A DNA stretch of 64,000 bases, from the NCBI RefSeq assembly GCF_052161615.1, contig NZ_CP197417.1, positions 1,798,001 to 1,862,000 of the forward strand, written 5' to 3'. This DNA is from Aeoliella sp052161615 (GTDB lineage Bacteria; Planctomycetota; Planctomycetia; Pirellulales; Lacipirellulaceae). A program made the translations under genes and the position numbers. The notes under the pieces are model-generated. The model had not been told where the DNA came from, did not search any database, and saw only the letters and a program-made list of their open reading frames with translations. Positions 1 to 8,672 of the stretch are shown here, in pieces (position 1 is the first letter of the stretch; each line of letters begins with the position of its first letter).

Positions 1-859
1 CAGCCGGCCCACTGGTCATCGCGTCTTCGGGGCCGAACTCTTCGATTACTTCGAAGTCGGTATAGCCCTTGTCGCCGGGCTCCCCTTTGGGTTCCAGCCA
101 TACCTGGCCACCCGTCGGTGTGTAATTGAAGCCGAGGCGGATCTTGTAGTTGTCGTCGGCCACCAGCGCAGCGAGGCCGGGGTTCTCCTGCACCAGCTTG
201 CGCTCACCGGTCTTCAGGTTCACACGATGAATGTCGTGGAGCTGCGGATTGCGATCGTTGAGTCCGACCAGCACCTCGTCAGGGAACTGCTCACTGGCAC
301 CGGCGATGTTTGCGTTAACGCCATCGATGGGCGTCAGGTCGATGGTGGTTTTATCGTTGACGTTGGTGGCGTAGACGTGCCAGTTCTCGTCGCCACCTTT
401 GTCTTGCGTGTAAAGAATCTGCTCGCTGTTGTAGGCCCAGCTATGCCCGCGAATGCCGCGGAGCTTGTCGTCGGTTACTGGCTTGGCGCTCGCGGGGTCG
501 TCGGCCGGGGCGACCCATACGTTCATCACCCCTTGGCCTTCTTCGTCCCCTTCTTGCTTCACGGGGGCTAAGAAACTTAGCCACTTGCCGTCGGGGCTGA
601 GTCGAGACTGCGACCGCTGGGGATTGCCAAACAGCACGTCGCGGGGAATGAGTTTCACGTCGGCGAGCACTTTCGACATCTCTATGGTGTTAGATTTCTG
701 CTTTGTGGTTTTGGTGTCGTCGGCTTCCTTGGTAGCCGCGGGCTCGGGCGACTCACTGGCCGAGGCCGCTGGTTTCGAGCAACCGATCATGGCAATGGCG
801 GCGACAGCAAGTAGCCAAAGCGCGAGTTCCGAAAACGTGCTTAGGGCGTTTTTTAGCAT
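1..859 (-). CDS. S9-type peptidase, lipoprotein (N-terminal part, cut by window edge)
   Basis: The first 286 residues are seen; the rest lies beyond base 1. The start at 859 gives a signal peptide whose hydrophobic core ends in a lipobox-like MIGC, so the protein is probably a lipoprotein. A short Ala/Pro/Lys/Glu linker follows, then sequence typical of the beta-propeller of prolyl oligopeptidase or dipeptidyl-aminopeptidase-like enzymes, with blade-like phrases such as SRLSPDGKWLSFLAP and DKGGDENWHVYATN. The family cleaves short peptides with a Ser-Asp-His triad in a C-terminal hydrolase domain, which is not visible here. The gene diverges from comEC across a 262-base spacer. The class is fairly sure; substrate is unknown. 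Confidence 0.8.
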   Translation of the reverse strand, partial: MLKNALSTFSELALWLLAVAAIAMIGCSKPAASASESPEPAATKEADDTKTTKQKSNTIEMSKVLADVKLIPRDVLFGNPQRSQSRLSPDGKWLSFLAPVKQEGDEEGQGVMNVWVAPADDPASAKPVTDDKLRGIRGHSWAYNSEQILYTQDKGGDENWHVYATNVNDKTTIDLTPIDGVNANIAGASEQFPDEVLVGLNDRNPQLHDIHRVNLKTGERKLVQENPGLAALVADDNYKIRLGFNYTPTGGQVWLEPKGEPGDKGYTDFEVIEEFGPEDAMTSGPA

Positions 860-1121
860 GGCGGGACAACCTCCGTGGTGGTGCTGGTGAGGCGGCGGCC
901 TCCTGGGGCACGCCGGCGACGCTAGCGGGCGATCTGGGTCGGATGGCCCTGCTAGCTGTCGCAGTTCGCCGAGTATATCCCACTCGGGCGAGGACGGCGA
1001 CCACCGCTCAGAGTGCTTCGCGCCCTCCATGGATACGCCGCCGGAGGCCAAAACGTTCGGCATCCAGTGGGCCGGTTAGTTAAACTGCTAGCACTCGAAA
1101 GTCCGCGCACCAACGGTTTCC
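860..1121. other. Intergenic region between divergent peptidase and comEC genes
   Basis: This spacer separates two divergent starts and should hold both promoters. I see no clear -35/-10 pair, no strong hairpin and no small gene with a convincing ribosome binding site. Confidence 0.5.
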
Positions 1122-3623
1122 ATGAGCCAAGTTGCCTCCACCACGTCAACGCCACCACAGCGAGCACGCCGCCGCGCGCCCGTGGTGCTATTGGCTGCTG
1201 GTGCGGCAACGGGCATTGTCCTCGAGCGGTTTGGAATCACCACGCTCGGCTTTGGCTATTGGTGGGCGGTGGCAACCCTCTTGCTCGCCATGTGGTATCT
1301 GCTCCACCACCTGTCGCAGGCGTGGCTCGCTGGTGCGTGCCTGCTGGCGACAATTGCGGCGCTCGCCGGTGGGTGGCATCACTGGCACTGGAGGCTCTAC
1401 CCAACGGATGAAGTCGGATTGATGGCGACTCTCGAACCGTATCCATGTTGCTTTGAAGCGATCGCCGACGCCGCGCCCGAACGCATGGCAGCCGCGCCCG
1501 ACACGCCTTATCGAGCCATCCCGCAAGGCGAGAAAAGCCAATTGCTGCTCCACGTTGTTCGCATTCGCGATGGCGAGCACTGGACCGAGGCAAGCGGTCG
1601 TTGCGAACTGATTGTCGACGGCCATTTGCAAGGCGTTGGGGCCGGCGATCGCCTGCGGGTGTTTGGCGAGTTCCGCGCTCCGTCGCCTGCGCGCAATCCG
1701 GGACAGTTCGACTACGCACTCCACTCACGTGCTTCGCGCGAGCTCTGTTTCATGCGAAGTGGTTCGCCCGACTGCGTTACTGTATTATCCGAAGGGAGTA
1801 GCTGGTGGCCCGAGCGGTGGATTGATTCGGTGCGCCATGGGTGGGAGCGCCAGCTTTGGCGGCTGCTCGGCCCCGAGCGGGCACCCACTGCCGCCGCGCT
1901 TCTATTGGGCTCGCGCAACACCATGCCTCGCGAAGCTATCGACGCGTATCGAGTGACCGGTGCGCTGCACGTCCTGGTGGTGTCGGGCATGCACGTGGGC
2001 ATCTTGATGAGCTTAGTGCTGAGTCTGCTGGGTATGGGATGGCTACCACGCCGGCAGGCGCTTTTGATAGCGATCGTCATCGTGGTGTTCTACACCTTGC
2101 TCACGGGTGCCCAGCCTCCGGTGGTTCGAGCCGCCGTGCTGACGGTGCTGCTGTGCCTAGGCTTGTGGTACGACAATCAACCGTTCGCGATCAACTCACT
2201 TGGCATCGCGGCGGTGGTGGTGCTTGTGCTCAATCCCTCCGACCTGTTCCAAGCAGGGACGCAGCTCAGTTTCCTCTGCGTCGCCGTGCTGATGTGGTTC
2301 GCCTCGGTGAAATGGCTCGCACCGCTATCGCCCCTGCAATTCTTGCTACGAAGCGTCGAACCTTGGTACCAACGAGTCGCCCGAATCGCCCTCGCCTGGG
2401 CGGGCTGGACCGTCGCGGCGACGCTGGCCGTTTGGATTGTGTCGCTTCCGCTATTGCTTCAGCAGTACAACCTGGTGTCGCCAATCGCCATCGTCATGTG
2501 CGTGCCAGTGTTCCTGGTGGTCGGTTGGGCTCTGTATGGTGGCGTTGCCATGCTAACCATCGGCTGGCTGGTGCCACCGTTGGAGCGTCCGCTCGCGTGG
2601 CTCACGGGCAGTTGCATCGACGCGCTCAACCAAATGGTGAACTCGACAAGCCAGTGGCCCTACGCCTACGCGTGGACGCCGGCCCCGTCGCTGTGGTGGG
2701 TGCTCGGTTGGTACGTGCTGATGCCCGTGCTACTGGCGGCAGGCGGATTTCGTTTTGGCTGGAGCCGTACGGTGCAGATCATTGCTCTATGGATTGCCAT
2801 CGGAACGCTGCCCGCGATTGCCGCGCGATTCCAGCATCGCGATTTCCAAGCAACGTTTCTCGACGTCGGCCACGGCATCTGCGTGGTCGTCACCACGCCC
2901 GAGGGCGCCACGCTCCTCTACGATGCAGGCTCGTTGGGGTCGGGCACTCACGCTGCCGATGCTATCTCCGGTTACCTCTGGTCGCGTGGCATCCGCACGA
3001 TCGATGGTTTGGTGCTTTCGCACGCCGACATCGACCACTTCAACGCCGTGCCGGGACTCGTCGATCGATTTCGTATTGGTAGGGTGTTCGCCACGTCGCG
3101 AATGTTCCCCCCGATCGATGACAACAGCGATCATTCCGCGCCCGCTGAGTTGCAGCGAACACTCATTGCCCATGGCATTCCCATCGAAATCGTCGAGCTC
3201 GGCGACAGGTTGACACTCGACGCCACGACGCACGCCGATGTCATCTACCCCGACCACCTCGGCAACCTCGGTAGCGACAACGCCAACAGCTTGGTACTCG
3301 CCGTCGAGTTCGAGGGTCGCCGCATACTGCTACCCGGCGACTTGGAGGCTCCGGGCATCGACTTCGTGATGGCCGAGCCGCCGCTTGATACCGACGTGCT
3401 GTTGGCGCCTCACCACGGAAGCAAGAATAGCGACCCCCCAGGCTTCGCCGCATGGAGTACTCCGGAGACCGTTGTGGTGAGTGGCGGGCCGGCCACCGTG
3501 GACCCAAACGTGGCGGCGAGTTACCGCGATCGGGGTGCCCAGATCCTTTACACGGCGAAAAGTGGCGCGGTGACGGTGCACATTCGCGATAAAGTGGTGG
3601 ACATAGACAACTTCTTGCCCTAG
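1122..3623 (+). CDS. comEC: ComEC/Rec2 family DNA uptake channel
   Basis: The 833-residue length is normal for the family. ComEC forms the inner-membrane channel that takes in single-stranded DNA during natural transformation. Residues about 25-90 are membrane segments, about 100-235 a DUF4131-like extracytoplasmic part, and about 240-560 the polytopic Competence domain, including VVSGMHVGILMSLVLSLLG. Residues about 580-833 form a metallo-beta-lactamase-like domain with FLDVGHGICVVV and LSHADIDHFNA, the usual ComEC metal motif, plus APHHGSKNSD. The gene stands alone. No other competence gene is in the window, so the role in uptake is inferred from the family. Confidence 0.93.
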   Translation: MSQVASTTSTPPQRARRRAPVVLLAAGAATGIVLERFGITTLGFGYWWAVATLLLAMWYLLHHLSQAWLAGACLLATIAALAGGWHHWHWRLYPTDEVGLMATLEPYPCCFEAIADAAPERMAAAPDTPYRAIPQGEKSQLLLHVVRIRDGEHWTEASGRCELIVDGHLQGVGAGDRLRVFGEFRAPSPARNPGQFDYALHSRASRELCFMRSGSPDCVTVLSEGSSWWPERWIDSVRHGWERQLWRLLGPERAPTAAALLLGSRNTMPREAIDAYRVTGALHVLVVSGMHVGILMSLVLSLLGMGWLPRRQALLIAIVIVVFYTLLTGAQPPVVRAAVLTVLLCLGLWYDNQPFAINSLGIAAVVVLVLNPSDLFQAGTQLSFLCVAVLMWFASVKWLAPLSPLQFLLRSVEPWYQRVARIALAWAGWTVAATLAVWIVSLPLLLQQYNLVSPIAIVMCVPVFLVVGWALYGGVAMLTIGWLVPPLERPLAWLTGSCIDALNQMVNSTSQWPYAYAWTPAPSLWWVLGWYVLMPVLLAAGGFRFGWSRTVQIIALWIAIGTLPAIAARFQHRDFQATFLDVGHGICVVVTTPEGATLLYDAGSLGSGTHAADAISGYLWSRGIRTIDGLVLSHADIDHFNAVPGLVDRFRIGRVFATSRMFPPIDDNSDHSAPAELQRTLIAHGIPIEIVELGDRLTLDATTHADVIYPDHLGNLGSDNANSLVLAVEFEGRRILLPGDLEAPGIDFVMAEPPLDTDVLLAPHHGSKNSDPPGFAAWSTPETVVVSGGPATVDPNVAASYRDRGAQILYTAKSGAVTVHIRDKVVDIDNFLP

Positions 3624-3986
3624 CCGAGAATTTACGAGGGTTTCGCCAATTGCTGGCATTTTGATGAACCGGCTGGTAGCGAACCGCGTACTACGAATAG
3701 CCTAAAACCGCCGAAAATCGCGAGGTGGATCCCCGCAGTGGGCTAGCCTTCGTGGGTGAAAACCTCTATCTTCGAACCCAGGAATTGAGATAGCTTTTCG
3801 GCATCTATTACCGAGCATCAGGTTTCGCCCTCCCCCCGAATTGAAACCCCCCCTCTGAATCGCGGAGCCAGGTTGAGCTCAGCGACACCCAACCCACCAA
3901 AGGCAGCCGGACGCTTTTACCTTGCCACTCGTATCACTGGCTGGTTGGACCGCGCGAACCTTCGCCCCATGGAGAAATTCTAGACG
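3624..3986. other. Intergenic region upstream of the desaturase
   Basis: This spacer of 363 bases has no convincing coding sequence or RNA gene. A weak tRNA T-loop-like string near 3770 is not part of a cloverleaf. The desaturase promoter is probably here, but I cannot name its boxes. Confidence 0.5.
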
Positions 3987-5009
3987 ATGAGTCTACATAC
4001 CAATACGAATAACGAGACATCCACCAACGTCAGCGTCCCCTCGCTGAAGAATCGGCCTTCGTCCAAGTCTCGCAAGCTGGAGAAAGTCGAAACGAGCGAG
4101 CCGCAGTTGATCGATGGACGACCACCAGCGAATTCGCCCGCAACTTGGGCGTTGGGCCTCGATTGGCCCGTGGTGATTTGGATTGGCGTTGTGCACATGC
4201 TGGCACTGGCCGCGCCGTTCTTTTTCACTTGGCAGGCCTTTGTGGTTTGCATCGTGCTCATTCTGGCCACCGGCTCGCTGGGTGTCTGCATGGGCTACCA
4301 TCGCCTGCTGACGCACGGCAGCTTCAAAACCTACAAACCGATCCGCTGGTTGCTCGCCACGCTTGGCGGCTTGAGCGGCGAAGGATCGGCACTCGCTTGG
4401 GTGGCCAACCATCGCAAGCACCACAAGTACAGCGACCACGAAGGCGACCCCCATTCGCCCCGCCACGGCAAATGGTGGGCGCACATGCTGTGGTTCATGC
4501 CCAATTGGGGACAGAAGTCGAGTGATGATCTGCTGGACCGTTACGCCAGCGACTTGATGAAGGATCCCATGATGCGGTTCCTGCACAAGATGTTTCTCCC
4601 CAGCCATCTCATCCTTGCTGTTGGGCTCTTCCTATTGGGCTATTATGGGACGTTTATTGGCCTCGAAGGAGGCTGGTTCGATGGTCTCTCGATGTTGTTT
4701 TGGGGCACCGGTGTCCGGATGGTCTATGTGATGCACGTCACGTGGTTCGTCAACTCCGCCACTCACCTTTGGGGTTATCGCACCTACGAGACGACGGACG
4801 ACAGCCGCAACAACTGGTGGGTCGGCCTTCTGGCCTTCGGTGAGGGTTGGCACAACAACCACCACGCCTATCAGCGTGTCGCCTCGCAAGGCCACAGATG
4901 GTGGGAAGTCGACGTCACCTACTGGGTGATCCTCGCCATGGAGAAGACGGGCCTCGCCTGGGACGTGATCCGCCTGAATGACGTCAAACGCCGTGCATCC
5001 GCGATCTAG
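3987..5009 (+). CDS. Acyl-CoA/acyl-lipid fatty acid desaturase
   Basis: This 340-residue membrane di-iron desaturase puts a cis double bond into a fatty acyl chain. All three histidine boxes of the delta-9 type are visible: HRLLTH near residue 109, HRKHH near residue 146 and HNNHH near residue 291. Two pairs of hydrophobic segments lie between them. The first 55 residues are polar, rich in Ser, Thr and Lys, and probably cytoplasmic. The gene ends at a strong terminator at 5041. Acyl-CoA versus lipid-bound substrate cannot be told from sequence, nor can the exact position of the double bond. Confidence 0.92.
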   Translation: MSLHTNTNNETSTNVSVPSLKNRPSSKSRKLEKVETSEPQLIDGRPPANSPATWALGLDWPVVIWIGVVHMLALAAPFFFTWQAFVVCIVLILATGSLGVCMGYHRLLTHGSFKTYKPIRWLLATLGGLSGEGSALAWVANHRKHHKYSDHEGDPHSPRHGKWWAHMLWFMPNWGQKSSDDLLDRYASDLMKDPMMRFLHKMFLPSHLILAVGLFLLGYYGTFIGLEGGWFDGLSMLFWGTGVRMVYVMHVTWFVNSATHLWGYRTYETTDDSRNNWWVGLLAFGEGWHNNHHAYQRVASQGHRWWEVDVTYWVILAMEKTGLAWDVIRLNDVKRRASAI

Positions 5010-5040
5010 TCGCTCGACCGTTTACCAACTACAAGCGTTT

Positions 5041-5078
5041 AATAGCCCCGACCAAGCTTGGTCGGGGCTATTTTTATG
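5041..5078 (+). terminator. Rho-independent terminator after the desaturase
   Basis: Bases 5041-5072 are a perfect 32-base palindrome (arm AATAGCCCCGACCAAG) followed at once by a T run. It is 31 bases past the desaturase stop. The inner 30 bases recur exactly at 7053-7082. Confidence 0.88.
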
Positions 5079-5173
5079 CGCTGGGTCGGACAATCAATGA
5101 GCCCCGGTTGCGGTTGGTCGCAGCCGATTTTTCCCAAAGAATGTCGGCTCAACCCGCGACGTGGCGAGGTCTC

Positions 5174-7021
5174 ATGGGTAGGCTAGGGGGTTTGGAGGCG
5201 CGCCGGAGGAATTCGCTGTTGTACCGCTTGCTCATAACTCTGATCGTGGCTGTCTCCATTGCGCACGCTGTGGGTGCGGCAAATATCCCGCCAGGGTACT
5301 ACAGCTCGGCCACCGGCACCGGCACGACGCTCAAATCGCAGCTGCACAACATCATCGATGGCCACACGATGTTCAGCTACGACGCGCTGCGGACTGCTTT
5401 GCAGGTGACCGATGCCGACCCCAACCGCCCCGGGCATATGCTGCTGGTGTACGACCGGGTCTCTCTCGATTTGTCGGACGTGGGAAGTAGCATTCCGGGG
5501 TGGGACAATGGCAATTCGTGGGACCGCGAGCATACTTGGCCGCGAAGCCGCGGAGTGGACACCAGCGGGCCAGACAATTCCGACTTGCACATGCTCCGGC
5601 CCAGCACGCCCAGCGTAAATTCGGCGCGTGGAAGTCTGAACTTCGGTGGGGCGTACGGTCAGCCCTTCGGCGAGGTCAGCGATGGAGGCACCAAGTGGTA
5701 CCCCGGCAACGCCGACGCGGGCATGATCGCACGCCAGATGTTCTACATGGCGGTGCGGTACGATGGCAGCGATTCGGCTACGGAGAACTTGGAACTCGCC
5801 ACAGGGAATCCAGGTTCGACGCTGGGAGATTTAAATCGTCTCGTCGAGTGGCACTACGCGGCTCCGGCAGACAGCTTCGAAGAGAACCGCAACGACATCA
5901 TTTACGAAGACTACCAACGCAATCGCAATCCGTTCGTCGATCACCCCGAGTGGGTATGGAGTGTGTTCGTCGACCAAGCGAACGACTCTCGAGTCTCGCT
6001 CACCGGAACCACTCCCGCCGCCAACGGTTCTAGCACGTTGGAGGTCGACTGGGGACGAGCGTACGTCGGACAGGCTGTCTCTACTCCGTCTATCCCCGGC
6101 ATCGCCAAGACGGGAAGCGATGGTACTTACGTCCGCGTTTCGTCGACAGAGATCGGGGGGCAGTACGACGCCGATGGAACCTATGCTTTTCGCCTGGGCT
6201 CGGCACCGGCGGTGACGTTTGGTGCGGCCGGCCTCGCCAATACCTCGGTTGCCGGGCAGTTTAGCGGCACGATTACGGTCGACAATCTCGATGTCACCAC
6301 CGCTGGCGGGCAGGGTCGCGGGGCGAACGATGCCAACGACATGATCAACCTGAGTTTCGACGTGCTCAACCACCCGGTGGCTTCTTTTTCTCAGAACGCC
6401 AACCTGCGCAACACGACCATCGATCTGGGCTCGTTCGACCAGGGGAGCGGCCTCTTGGAACTAGCCGCCGGCTCCGTGTTTAATCTCCTCACTGGTGGCC
6501 CTGCGTTCGCGGCCAATCTTGATCTCGACTCCGTCCAGACCACGGGCGATTCCGACGTGCTCGGGCTATCCCTAACAACGTTCGCCGACCTCGTGCAAGG
6601 CGCTGCAGTTTCGTTCGACGCGGTGTTCGACACCTCGGTGGCAGGCAGCTATTCGTCGACGTTCGAGTTCATGCTCTCGGGCGAAGATTTGCCGGGCGAG
6701 CAAACCCAAACCCTGTCGCTCACGCTCTTGGCGGACGTTATCGCCATCGGGCTCGAGGGGGACTTCAACGACGATGGCTTCGTGGATCTCGCCGACTACG
6801 TCGTGTGGCGTGACAACTTGGGGAGTTCGCACGGCCTCGCAGGCAATGGCGTCGACGATGGCATCGTCGATGCACTAGATTACGCGGCCTGGAAGTCGAA
6901 TTTTGGTGCCATTCTCAGCACGTCCACAGCGACGACCACGGTGCCAGAGCCCTCGACCAACGTTTGCATCGCATTGCTGGGGTTGGCCATGTTCGCCGCG
7001 AGCAAGATGCGGCGCGCCTGA
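5174..7021 (+). CDS. Secreted endonuclease I-like nuclease with dockerin-like repeat and PEP-CTERM anchor
   Basis: This 615-residue exported protein starts with a signal peptide (core LLYRLLITLIVAVSIAHAV). The EndA/NucM-type nuclease domain spans roughly residues 40-250 and includes DREHTWPRSRG and DNSDLHMLRPS, which carry the expected catalytic His and metal ligands. Beta-rich sequence of unknown role follows. Near residues 530-580 two EF-hand-like dockerin stretches, GDFNDDGFVDLADYVVW and DDGIVDALDYAAW, match planctomycete secreted proteins. The tail VPEPST plus a hydrophobic helix and KMRRA is a PEP-CTERM sorting signal. Starts at 5141 (ATG) or 5108 (TTG) are possible; 5174 gives the most compact signal peptide. 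Probably degrades extracellular nucleic acid. Confidence 0.87.
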   Translation: MGRLGGLEARRRNSLLYRLLITLIVAVSIAHAVGAANIPPGYYSSATGTGTTLKSQLHNIIDGHTMFSYDALRTALQVTDADPNRPGHMLLVYDRVSLDLSDVGSSIPGWDNGNSWDREHTWPRSRGVDTSGPDNSDLHMLRPSTPSVNSARGSLNFGGAYGQPFGEVSDGGTKWYPGNADAGMIARQMFYMAVRYDGSDSATENLELATGNPGSTLGDLNRLVEWHYAAPADSFEENRNDIIYEDYQRNRNPFVDHPEWVWSVFVDQANDSRVSLTGTTPAANGSSTLEVDWGRAYVGQAVSTPSIPGIAKTGSDGTYVRVSSTEIGGQYDADGTYAFRLGSAPAVTFGAAGLANTSVAGQFSGTITVDNLDVTTAGGQGRGANDANDMINLSFDVLNHPVASFSQNANLRNTTIDLGSFDQGSGLLELAAGSVFNLLTGGPAFAANLDLDSVQTTGDSDVLGLSLTTFADLVQGAAVSFDAVFDTSVAGSYSSTFEFMLSGEDLPGEQTQTLSLTLLADVIAIGLEGDFNDDGFVDLADYVVWRDNLGSSHGLAGNGVDDGIVDALDYAAWKSNFGAILSTSTATTTVPEPSTNVCIALLGLAMFAASKMRRA

Positions 7022-7052
7022 ATCAGCTGTGAGCGAAATACCTGACTCACCC

Positions 7053-7082
7053 ATAGCCCCGACCAAGCTTGGTCGGGGCTAT
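7053..7082. terminator. Terminator-like palindrome between endonuclease and SRPBCC gene
   Basis: This perfect 30-base palindrome is identical to the core of the terminator at 5041-5072. It sits between two convergent genes and has only a weak T-rich tail (CTTGGTTT) on the plus strand. It could serve both directions. Confidence 0.7.
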
Positions 7083-7108
7083 CTTGGTTTGGAGTTCAAA
7101 CTATTCAT

Positions 7109-8062
7109 TTAACCGTTCGCTAGCAACTCTTCCAGTTGGTCGAACGATCCTGTCCAGCCTGCCGTCATGCCGCTTCGTTCCGCGGCGAAGGCGGCGAGTT
7201 CGTCGGAGGTGACTTCGCCAATCGCTTCGGACGTTACGGTCACACGTGTCTGGTCGGCACCTTCCGCCGTAAGCTCTACCGTGGTCAGCATGGTCGAAGG
7301 CCAGACTGGTGCCATGGGATGGTGGCAGAGCTTCTCCTCGGCGTCGCAGAACTGCTGGGTGTAGACGATGCGGCTTGGCGGATTGATCTCCAAATACTCG
7401 CACCGGCCGTGCAGTGTCATGTCGGCATCATTGAACATGCGAAAGAATGTGCTTCCACCCGGCTGAATGTCTCCCCGAAGGAGTTCCATCTTAAACCCAG
7501 CAGGGGGCAGCCACTGTGCGAGGTGTGCAGGGTCGGTCCACATGTCGAACACCTGCTCGACCGTGGCGTCGAATGTGCGATGGATCACGAAACGCTCGAC
7601 CCCTTCACGGCGATTTGCCAGATGCTCGGCCAAGCGATCCCACGTGGCGTTGCCGCCCGCCTGCTTGATGAATTTGGCGATCTCCTTGGCAGCCTCGGGC
7701 GTCGCGAGTGCCATGGTCATGTCCATGGTGGTCCTGCCATCCGCTTCGCTAAACAGCACCGTCACACGAAACAGCGGTGGACGGTCGTCGTACCCGCCGT
7801 GGTCGTACACCAGCTTTCGGTGTTCGTCGATCTCGAGGTAGACAGTGTGGTTGGGATAGTCCGTCCCGTCGGGCCCGTGCATGGTGTACCGCCAGAAGCC
7901 GCCAGTCCGGAAGTCCTTGTCGTGCGTCGTGATCGTGAACCCCCGAGGGCCCCACCACTGGCCAACCTGCTCGGGGTCGGTCCAGGCGTCCCACACCATC
8001 TGGACGGGGGCGTCGTACACGCGGACGAGGCGAAGCTCGTTAGGCTTTTCGCTTCGGGCCAT
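7109..8062 (-). CDS. Tandem SRPBCC (AHSA1-like) domain protein
   Basis: The 317 residues hold two complete AHSA1-type SRPBCC domains, at about 8-145 and 158-315. Each begins with a similar phrase: VRVYDAPVQMVWDAWTDPEQ and IHRTFDATVEQVFDMWTDPA. Most relatives have one domain of about 150 residues, so this is a fusion. SRPBCC folds form a deep hydrophobic pocket; the ligand here is unknown. The start overlaps the end of the ArsR regulator gene by 23 bases, which points to translational coupling. ArsR plus AHSA1 pairs are common in bacteria and often have no known physiological role. Confidence 0.9.
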   Translation of the reverse strand: MARSEKPNELRLVRVYDAPVQMVWDAWTDPEQVGQWWGPRGFTITTHDKDFRTGGFWRYTMHGPDGTDYPNHTVYLEIDEHRKLVYDHGGYDDRPPLFRVTVLFSEADGRTTMDMTMALATPEAAKEIAKFIKQAGGNATWDRLAEHLANRREGVERFVIHRTFDATVEQVFDMWTDPAHLAQWLPPAGFKMELLRGDIQPGGSTFFRMFNDADMTLHGRCEYLEINPPSRIVYTQQFCDAEEKLCHHPMAPVWPSTMLTTVELTAEGADQTRVTVTSEAIGEVTSDELAAFAAERSGMTAGWTGSFDQLEELLANG

Positions 8063-8435
8063 TTGGCTTCCCTTTCGATTTCGTTTTCTTGACGTCCGCC
8101 TTTTTCTTTTCGGCGGTTACGGTCTTTAAATACTCTTCAAGGCGGTCAAAACTCTCTTCCCAGAACGCCCGGTACTGCTCCATCCACTCCACGGCATCCT
8201 TGAGCGCTTCGGCCTTCAATTGGCACGGCCGCCGCTGCGCGTCGCGCGTCTTCTCCACCAGCCCGGCCTTTTCGAGCACCTTCAGGTGCTTGGTCACCGC
8301 CGGCAGGCTCATGCGATCGAGGAACGGCTCGGCAAGCTCGTTCACGCTCGCCTCGCCCCGCGTGAGGCGCGCAAGCATCGCCCGCCGCGTGGGGTCCGCG
8401 AGTGCCGCAAAAGTTTGGCTAAGCGTATCTGTCAT
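8040..8435 (-). CDS. ArsR-family winged-helix transcriptional regulator
   Basis: This is a 131-residue small DNA-binding protein. The winged helix covers about residues 8-90, with the typical opening ALADPTRRAMLARLTRGE and the recognition region MSLPAVTKHLKVLEKAGLV. The C-terminal 30 residues are Lys-rich. No cysteine metal site of the classical ArsR/SmtB kind is visible, so it is more likely of the PadR/AHSA1-linked subgroup than a metal sensor. It is the first gene of a two-gene unit with the SRPBCC protein. Two AACC-N4-GGTT dyads lie just upstream of its start and suggest autoregulation. Confidence 0.92.
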   Translation of the reverse strand: MTDTLSQTFAALADPTRRAMLARLTRGEASVNELAEPFLDRMSLPAVTKHLKVLEKAGLVEKTRDAQRRPCQLKAEALKDAVEWMEQYRAFWEESFDRLEEYLKTVTAEKKKADVKKTKSKGKPNGPKRKA

Positions 8436-8442
8436 CGGATGA

Positions 8443-8470
8443 AACCAGTGGGTTAATTAACCGTGTGGTT
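8443..8470. promoter_or_regulatory. Double operator AACC-N4-GGTT upstream of the ArsR gene
   Basis: Two dyads of the form AACC-N4-GGTT lie at 8443-8454 and 8459-8470, centre to centre 16 bases. Their inner halves also form the palindrome GGTTAATTAACC at 8451-8462. The block starts 8 bases before the regulator's start codon, so a bound dimer pair would cover its promoter or early transcript. Confidence 0.65.
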
Positions 8471-8672
8471 TAATTTAGGCGTAGGCAGGATGGCGGTCAA
8501 GTCAGGTGCCTCACCCCTTCCATCCAGATTGGCAGATTTCCACGATTGGCGTCGGGCTACCGCTGGCCGTATATTGCGTCCACTTGTAACGCACGTAAGC
8601 GTACATCAGACGACTCGTGTGATTCGACGAGTTTGCGTCGAGTCCACTCAACATCTACTGAGGGATCAAGGA

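Noticed and set aside
3765..3805. Possible tRNA T-loop (TTCGAACCC)
   Set aside because: No acceptor, D or anticodon stem can be folded around it.
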